From positions 175,058 through 239,057 of the forward strand of contig DATGIF010000032.1 of assembly GCA_035295845.1 (NCBI GenBank): a DNA stretch of 64,000 bases. The letters are read 5' to 3'. The position numbers were made by a program, and so were the translations under genes. The notes under the pieces are model-generated. The model saw nothing but the letters and a program-made list of their open reading frames with translations. It was not told the origin of the DNA and did not search any database. This document shows, piece by piece, positions 59,092 through 64,000 of the stretch. This DNA is from Palsa-892 sp035295845. Lineage in GTDB: Bacteria > Pseudomonadota > Alphaproteobacteria > Rhizobiales > Xanthobacteraceae. Each line of letters starts with the position of its first letter. Position 1 is the first letter of the stretch.

Positions 59092-60480
59092 CTACAGCGC
59101 CGGACGCGACGCTGACGAGACCCCCCTCTCTTCCAGCGTGTGCGCGATACGAAGCGCGACATCCTCGCGCCAGGGTGCGGCGATGATCTGCACCGCGATC
59201 GGCAACGGCTTGATCGGGATCGGTGCGGACACCGCGGGCAAGCCGATGAAGGATATCGGCTGGGTGTAGAGGCCGAAGTTCGGGCGGATCAGCATCTCGA
59301 CGCCATCGATGACAAAGGTCTTTTGGCCGATTTTCGGCGCCGTGCACGGACTCGCGAGCGTCAAAATCGCATCGACATCGGCGAAGAGCTTCAGCACTTC
59401 TCCGCGATACCAGCGGCGGAATTTCTGCGCCTTCACGACGAGCGAAGCCGGCACCATGGCGCCCGCGATCAGACGGTCGCGCACCGCGGGATCGAAATCA
59501 CGCGCGCGCTTGCGCAACCGTTCGAGATGGAGCGCGCCGCCCTCGCTCGCGGCAATAACATAAGCGGCGGAGCGGGCGCGGTTCGCTTCCGGAATTTCGA
59601 CCTCGCGCTTGACGTTGAGGGCCGCGGCAACGCGCGCGAGCGCTTCCTTCGCCTCCGGGAACGCGCCTTTCTGAAAATATCCGCCGGCGAGCGCGATGCG
59701 CAATCCATCGGCGCCGCGGGCGATCAGCGGCGCCGCGGGCTCCGCATCGCGATCGGCGCAAACGGGATCCTCGGCGTCACGGCCCTGCATGACATCGTAG
59801 GCGAGCGCGAGATCGCGCACATTGCGCGCGAACGGCCCGACATGGTCGAGGCTGGTGACGAACGGAAAACTGCGGGCGCGCGAAAGCCGTCCATAGGTCG
59901 GCTTGAGGCCGAAGATTCCGCATAGCGAAGCCGGCACGCGGATCGAGCCGTTGGTGTCGGAGCCGAGCGACAAGGGCAAGAGGCCGCCCGCGACGGCGGC
60001 GGCCGAGCCGCTCGACGAGCCGCCGGTCATGCGCGCGAGATCGTGCGGATTGCGGGCGGGACCGTAATGGACGTTTTCGCCGGTGAAGTCATAGGCATAT
60101 TCGCCCATGTTGAGCGCGCCGACGAGGATCGCGCCTGCGGCTTCCAGGCGCTCGATCAGGAGCGAATCTTTCGCGGCCGGCGGGTTGTCGCGATTGATCT
60201 TGGAACCCGCGACGGTTGCAAGCCCCTTCACGTCGAAGAGATTCTTGACGGCAAATGGAACGCCCGCGAGCGGCGCCGCGCGGGCTGTTTTGCCGGCATC
60301 GACCGCCTTCGCCTTCGCGCGCGCGCGATCGGCGAGGACAGCGGTGAACGCGTTGACCTTTGGGTTCAACCGCTCGATGCGCGCGAGCGCCGCTTCAATG
60401 ATGGCGAGCGCGCTCGTGTCCCCGCGCGCAACCGCGGACGAAATCTCCCACGCCGGCGACCAATCGGGATCGAGCGCCAT
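59092..60480 (-). CDS. AtzE-family amidohydrolase (amidase signature)
   Basis: 462 aa. The Ser-cisSer-Lys triad is visible as Lys79 (PFAVKNLFDVKG), Ser155/156 (MTGGSSSGSAAAVAGG) and Ser179 (GSDTNGSIRVPASLCGIFG). The GSDTNGS variant and overall length fit AtzE rather than GatA. AtzE with its GatC-like partner AtzG hydrolyses 1-carboxybiuret in cyanuric acid degraders, but AtzEG pairs are widespread in proteobacteria without cyanuric acid genes. No atzD or atzH is visible, so the true amide substrate is open. It is preceded by the small atzG-like gene with a 3-nt gap. Confidence 0.88.
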   Translation of the reverse strand: MALDPDWSPAWEISSAVARGDTSALAIIEAALARIERLNPKVNAFTAVLADRARAKAKAVDAGKTARAAPLAGVPFAVKNLFDVKGLATVAGSKINRDNPPAAKDSLLIERLEAAGAILVGALNMGEYAYDFTGENVHYGPARNPHDLARMTGGSSSGSAAAVAGGLLPLSLGSDTNGSIRVPASLCGIFGLKPTYGRLSRARSFPFVTSLDHVGPFARNVRDLALAYDVMQGRDAEDPVCADRDAEPAAPLIARGADGLRIALAGGYFQKGAFPEAKEALARVAAALNVKREVEIPEANRARSAAYVIAASEGGALHLERLRKRARDFDPAVRDRLIAGAMVPASLVVKAQKFRRWYRGEVLKLFADVDAILTLASPCTAPKIGQKTFVIDGVEMLIRPNFGLYTQPISFIGLPAVSAPIPIKPLPIAVQIIAAPWREDVALRIAHTLEERGVSSASRPAL

Positions 60481-60483
60481 ACA

Positions 60484-60672
60484 TTAGGCCTTGAATACCG
60501 GCGCCGGCTCCGCGTCGTCCGGCAAAGGAAATTCTTCAACGAAGGAAGCGTGCTTCAACGTGGTTTCGAGATTGACGCGGATTGCGGGTTTCCATTCGGG
60601 GTCAATCGGCAGCGACAGAGCACTCGCGGCAGCCTCGATCAATTGATCGAGCTTATCGTCGGGTTCAGCCAT
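60484..60672 (-). CDS. AtzG-like small subunit (DUF4089)
   Basis: 62 aa: MAEPDDKLDQLIEAAASALSLPIDPEWKPAIRVNLETTLKHASFVEEFPLPDDAEPAPVF. This is the DUF4089/GatC-like helical pair plus a C-terminal strap ending in PAPVF, the segment that wraps around the AtzE-type amidase. Gene order (small then large, 3-nt gap) matches atzG-atzE. It is too short for many gene finders but well supported by family pattern and context. Confidence 0.87.
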   Translation of the reverse strand: MAEPDDKLDQLIEAAASALSLPIDPEWKPAIRVNLETTLKHASFVEEFPLPDDAEPAPVFKA

Positions 60673-60733
60673 CGCTCGTCTCCTTAATGTTCGACCTGCA
60701 GCGAAGGAGGTTCACCAGCTTATCGCAGCGCGC

Positions 60734-61621
60734 TCAACTTTTCTTTCGCTCCGACCAGTAAACCACGAGGCTGGATCCGTCCTTCGCACCCAGGCCGCGC
60801 GCCGACGCCTCGTCGAACGCGGCGAGCGCACCCGCGGCCAATGGCAGCTCGATGCCGCGCGCCTTGCCTTCGGCGAGCATTGCCCTCAGATCCTTGCGGC
60901 CTGAATCGACGTCAAAGCCCACGGGTCCGGGATCGGCGCCAGCGAGCATCTTGGCGATGGCGGGACCGCGGTTCTTCACGGCATTGGTGCCGCCCGATGT
61001 ATCGCCGAAGAGATCCATCAGCCGCGCCGGATCGAGGCCGAGCGGCCGGCAGAGCGCAATCGCCTCGCCGAATGCCTGCCACGAGATCATCAACGGCAGA
61101 TTGATCGCGAATTTCATGATGGCGCCGTTCCCGACCGCGCCGACATGCTCAAGACGGCGGCAAAGTTGGTCGAGGATCGGTTTTGCGCGCGCGGTATCGG
61201 CGGGCTCGCCGCCCATGAGACCGATGAGCTTTCCCTGGCGGGCGGGACCCGTGGTGCCGCCAACCGGGCATTCGACATAGGCGGCGCCCTTGGCGCGGAC
61301 TTTTTTCGCAAGCGCGATCTCGGTCTCGGGCCGCACCGTGCTCATCTCGATCACGAGTTTTCCCTTCACGTCGCCGGAGAGCAGTCCCGAAGGGCCGTCA
61401 TAGACCGCGTCGATCGCCGCGGCATCGGTGAGGATCGTAATGATGGTCTCGACGCTGTTCGCGAGTTCCTTTGGCGTTGCAGCCACCTTGGCCCCTGCTT
61501 CAACGAGCGGCTTTAACTTCGCGGCGGAGCGATTCCACACCGTGAGTTCGTGCCCGACCTCCATGAGCCGCAGCGCAATCGCGGCACCCATGCGCCCTAC
61601 GCCCGCAATTCCGATTTTCAT
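60734..61621 (-). CDS. NAD(P)-dependent beta-hydroxyacid dehydrogenase (3-hydroxyisobutyrate dehydrogenase family)
   Basis: 295 aa from ATG 61621. Motifs: the N-terminal Rossmann IGIAGVGRMGAAIALRLMEVGHELTVWNRS, VIEMSTVRPETE, the substrate loop YVECPVGGTTGPARQGKL, the catalytic lysine helix GNGAIMKFAINLPLM and the terminal LGAKDGSSLV. It may act on hydroxyisobutyrate, tartronate semialdehyde or a related acid, or belong to the glyoxylate reductase branch. It lies upstream of the AtzG/E pair on the same strand, with a 61-nt gap. Confidence 0.92.
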   Translation of the reverse strand: MKIGIAGVGRMGAAIALRLMEVGHELTVWNRSAAKLKPLVEAGAKVAATPKELANSVETIITILTDAAAIDAVYDGPSGLLSGDVKGKLVIEMSTVRPETEIALAKKVRAKGAAYVECPVGGTTGPARQGKLIGLMGGEPADTARAKPILDQLCRRLEHVGAVGNGAIMKFAINLPLMISWQAFGEAIALCRPLGLDPARLMDLFGDTSGGTNAVKNRGPAIAKMLAGADPGPVGFDVDSGRKDLRAMLAEGKARGIELPLAAGALAAFDEASARGLGAKDGSSLVVYWSERKKS

Positions 61622-61761
61622 GCGCGGCCTCTTCCCTGTGCGTGCGCCGAACACTTTGGATCGCCGTTCGGCCGGCTTTCGTTAGCATGCGCGCTTACCG
61701 GGGCCAACGCGGATACCCTCGTTTGCGCCGCTTTCGGGGCAGTGGCAAGCTCATCGGTCTC

Positions 61762-63531
61762 ATGAGCGGCGGAATTTCCACGCGTAGCGAAGTTCGCGAC
61801 AACATGCGGATCGATTGGAACGCGGCGATCCGCATGGACGACGGCCTCGTGCTCCGCGCCGATGTATTTCGCCCGATCGCCGACGGCCGCTATCCAGCGC
61901 TTCTCACTTACGGGCCCTACGCCAAGGGCCTCGCTTTTCAGGACGGCTACCCGAGCGCCTGGGAGCGAATGGTAAAGGAGCATCCCGACGTCGCCGCGGG
62001 ATCGAGCAACGCCTACCAGAACTGGGAAGTGGTCGACCCGGAAAAATGGGTTCCGCACAACTACGTCTGCGTGCGCGTCGATTCACGCGGCTGCGGCGCC
62101 TCGCCCGGTTATATCGACCATTTCTCGCCGCGCGAGACCAAGGATTTTTACGACTGCGTCGAATGGGCGGCGCGAGAACCGTGGTCGAACGGCAAGATCG
62201 GCCTCAATGGCGTCTCCTATTACGGCATCAATCAGTGGCATGTGGCTTCCATGCAGCCGCCGCACCTCGCCGCGATGTGCATTTGGGAGGGGGCCGCCGA
62301 CTGGTACCGCGACATGACGCATCACGGCGGCATCCTCTCCACCTTCTGGGCCAACTGGTACGACATGCAGGTGAAGACGGTGCAGCACGGCGCCGGCGAG
62401 CGCGGCCGGCGAAGCCGCGTGACCGGCGAACTCGTCTGCGGGCCCAAGACACTTTCGGAGCCGGAGCTCGCCAACAATCGCTGCGATTTCGGCAACGAAA
62501 TCCGCGCGCATCCCTTTGACGACGGCTATCACCAGGCGCGCTCGCCGGTCTGGCCGAAGATCGCCGTGCCGTTCCTGTCGGCGGCGAATTGGGGCGGGCA
62601 AGGATTGCATCCGCGCGGCAATTTCGAAGGCTTCATGCGCGCCGCCTCGAAGCAGAAATGGCTGGAAGCGCACGGCATTGAGCACTGGACGCACTTCTAT
62701 ACGGATTACGGCCGCGAGCTGCAACGCCGCTTCTTCGACCATTTCCTGAAGGGCATCAATAATGGCTGGGCACAAGAGCCGCGCGTGCGGCTGCAGGTCC
62801 GGCATATCGACAAGTTCATGGAGCGCCTTGAAGGCGAATGGCCGCTGAAGCGCACGCAATGGACGAAGCTCTATCTCGATCCCGCGGGCTCCACACTTGT
62901 GAGTCAATCGCGGCCAAAGGCAAACAAGGTGACGTTCGACGCCCTCGGCGATGGCATCACGTTTCTCACCGCCCCGCTCGAGCAAGAAACCGAAATCACC
63001 GGGCCGTCCGCCGCGAAGCTCTTCGTTTCATCATCGACGAAAGATGCCGACATTTTTCTCGTGCTCCGCGTCTTCTCGCCGGACCTGAAAGAGATCGTGT
63101 TCCAGGGCGCCATCGATCCGCACACGCCGGTCGCGCAAGGCTGGCTGCGCGCGTCGCATCGCAAGCTCGACCGCAAACTTTCCTTCCCCTGGCGCCCCTA
63201 CCACAGCCACGATCAGCATGAGCCCTTGCAACCCGGCCAGGTGGTGGAACTCGACATCGAGATCTGGCCGACCTCCATCGTTGTGCCTCGCGGCTACCGC
63301 ATTGCACTCACCATCCGCGGCAAGGATTACGAATATGGGGGAGGTAGCGGCGGACGGCTTTCCAACTTCAAGAACGAGTTGAAAGGCTGCGGGCCGTTTC
63401 TTCACGACGACCCGGTGGACCGGCCTGCCTCATTATTCGGCGGGCGTACAACGCTGCATTTCGGCGCAGGCCGTAAGTCCTACTTGCTGCTACCGGTGAT
63501 TCCGCCGAAAATGAAAAGAAAACGGGCATAG
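61762..63531 (+). CDS. CocE/NonD-family hydrolase
   Basis: 589 aa from ATG 61762; an in-frame extension to 61642 is Arg-rich and unsupported. The X-Pro dipeptidyl-peptidase-like alpha/beta hydrolase domain starts IRMDDGLVLRADVFRPIADGRYPALLTYGPYAKG. The nucleophile Ser152 is in KIGLNGVSYYGINQW, and a candidate His is in HGIEHWTHFY. The canonical Asp of CocE is not obvious in SAANWGGQGLHPRGNFEGF. The C-terminal jelly-roll domain (from about 385) is complete. Members hydrolyse esters and amides such as cocaine or acylated antibiotics. No signal peptide. It is followed 35 nt later by an ABC substrate-binding protein gene. Confidence 0.88.
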   Translation: MSGGISTRSEVRDNMRIDWNAAIRMDDGLVLRADVFRPIADGRYPALLTYGPYAKGLAFQDGYPSAWERMVKEHPDVAAGSSNAYQNWEVVDPEKWVPHNYVCVRVDSRGCGASPGYIDHFSPRETKDFYDCVEWAAREPWSNGKIGLNGVSYYGINQWHVASMQPPHLAAMCIWEGAADWYRDMTHHGGILSTFWANWYDMQVKTVQHGAGERGRRSRVTGELVCGPKTLSEPELANNRCDFGNEIRAHPFDDGYHQARSPVWPKIAVPFLSAANWGGQGLHPRGNFEGFMRAASKQKWLEAHGIEHWTHFYTDYGRELQRRFFDHFLKGINNGWAQEPRVRLQVRHIDKFMERLEGEWPLKRTQWTKLYLDPAGSTLVSQSRPKANKVTFDALGDGITFLTAPLEQETEITGPSAAKLFVSSSTKDADIFLVLRVFSPDLKEIVFQGAIDPHTPVAQGWLRASHRKLDRKLSFPWRPYHSHDQHEPLQPGQVVELDIEIWPTSIVVPRGYRIALTIRGKDYEYGGGSGGRLSNFKNELKGCGPFLHDDPVDRPASLFGGRTTLHFGAGRKSYLLLPVIPPKMKRKRA

Positions 63532-63566
63532 CCCGAAAACGAAAACTCGAGGGGGAGGATATTGCC

Positions 63567-64000
63567 ATGCCGATCAAGCGCAGAACCGTATTGAAAGGGC
63601 TTGCCGCGACCAGCGCCGGGCTCGCGACGATCAAAATGCCCTACGTCCGCGCGCAAACGCCGGCGTTCAAAATCGGCCTATTGACCGTCAAGACCGGCCC
63701 GCTGGCGCAAGGCGGCAACCAGATGGAGCAGGGCCTCCTCACCTTCCTCGCGGAAAAGAACAATACGCTCGCCGGGCGCAAGGTCGAAGTCATCACCGCC
63801 GACACCGGCGGCAATCCGGCCGGCGCCAAGACCAAAGCGCAAGAGCTTGTCGAGCGGGACAAAGTTGACGTGATCCTCGGTCCCCTGGCCGCTTTCGAAT
63901 TGCTTGCCATCACCGACTACATCCGCGACCAGAAGACCCCACTCCTCAGCCTTGCGGCGGCCGATGACATGTCGCAACGCCGTCCCAATCCGTATTTCTT
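63567..64000 (+). CDS. Branched-chain-amino-acid-type ABC transporter substrate-binding protein, N-terminal part
   Basis: The gene runs off the window; 144 residues are visible. The N-terminus PIKRRTVLKGLAATSAGLATIKMPYVRAQ is a Tat-type signal with the twin arginine (KRRTVLK). The mature part begins FKIGLLTVKTGPLAQGGNQMEQGLLTFL and continues GRKVEVITADTGGNPAGAKTKAQELVERDKVDVILGP, the type I periplasmic binding protein fold (Peripla_BP_6, LivK-like). A GGGGGAGG ribosome site lies 11 nt upstream. It probably supplies substrate to the CocE-like hydrolase, with permease and ATPase genes beyond the edge. Confidence 0.9.
   Translation, partial: MPIKRRTVLKGLAATSAGLATIKMPYVRAQTPAFKIGLLTVKTGPLAQGGNQMEQGLLTFLAEKNNTLAGRKVEVITADTGGNPAGAKTKAQELVERDKVDVILGPLAAFELLAITDYIRDQKTPLLSLAAADDMSQRRPNPYF

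Overview
This 64 kb window is GC-rich, densely coded chromosome from an alphaproteobacterium, most likely order Hyphomicrobiales (Rhizobiales; Xanthobacteraceae/Nitrobacteraceae-like). The main evidence is a complete alphaproteobacterial general stress response locus (NepR, EcfG, PhyR and an HWE-type kinase) with its typical promoters. Protocatechuate dioxygenase, many CoA-transferase, crotonase and molybdenum-hydroxylase genes, and a Tat-exported solute-binding protein fit a soil or freshwater heterotroph. The taxonomic call is an inference from gene content. I saw no rRNA, tRNA, insertion sequence, prophage or CRISPR array.

Layout. 1-7 kb: the end of folK, then a methylmalonyl-CoA mutase block (mutA, mutB, a secreted DUF3298-like protein, meaB) and a pyroglutamyl peptidase. 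7-12.2 kb, minus strand: an MFS exporter, pcaG/pcaH, an FkbM methyltransferase and an OpgH/MdoH-type glucosyltransferase. 12.3-15.7 kb, plus strand: a tightly coupled four-gene block (MDR dehydrogenase, diverged 6-pyruvoyl-tetrahydropterin-synthase-like protein, glycosyltransferase, SAM methyltransferase) that looks like an uncharacterised biosynthetic pathway. 15.7-18.4 kb: an alpha/beta hydrolase without its serine nucleophile, an MFS transporter and pterin-4a-carbinolamine dehydratase, ending at a bidirectional terminator.

18.5-25.9 kb is the general stress region. Six GGAAC-N16/17-(C/G)GTT sites (five exact) lie in its intergenic gaps. They point at a 67-aa membrane protein, a DUF992 protein, nepR-ecfG, phyR, a 163-aa membrane-anchored protein, and a short gene-free interval between phyR and the kinase gene. 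Downstream of that last site, on the minus strand, the DNA would encode an RNA of about 83 nt with a perfect 8-bp hairpin displaying a C-rich loop and then an intrinsic terminator. This is the best candidate in the window for an undescribed element: a stress-sigma-dependent small RNA. A large hybrid histidine kinase closes the region.

26-50.4 kb is catabolic. A minus-strand set holds two CoA-transferases and two crotonase-fold proteins. Two xanthine/CO-dehydrogenase-type molybdenum hydroxylase operons follow. The first (39.8 to 33.2 kb, minus) has a large subunit fused to a CoxG-like domain and is coupled to an acyl-CoA ligase and an enoyl-CoA hydratase. The second (43.6-50.4 kb, plus) has a lactonase-like metallo-hydrolase between its small and large subunits, followed by a catalytically degenerate SDR and another ligase; a double-domain HxlR regulator is divergent from it. 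Small envelope and stress proteins (GlsB/YeaQ, YidB, PsiF-like) separate the two operons.

50.4-64 kb: an alkylsulfatase-like hydrolase, a GMC oxidoreductase and an MFS transporter; a NodU/CmcH-type carbamoyltransferase with an unrecognised exported protein; a small secreted Gly/Arg/Trp-rich peptide gene; an AtzE/AtzG-type amidase pair; a hydroxyisobutyrate-dehydrogenase-family enzyme; a CocE/NonD hydrolase; and the start of a branched-chain-amino-acid-type ABC binding protein cut by the window end.
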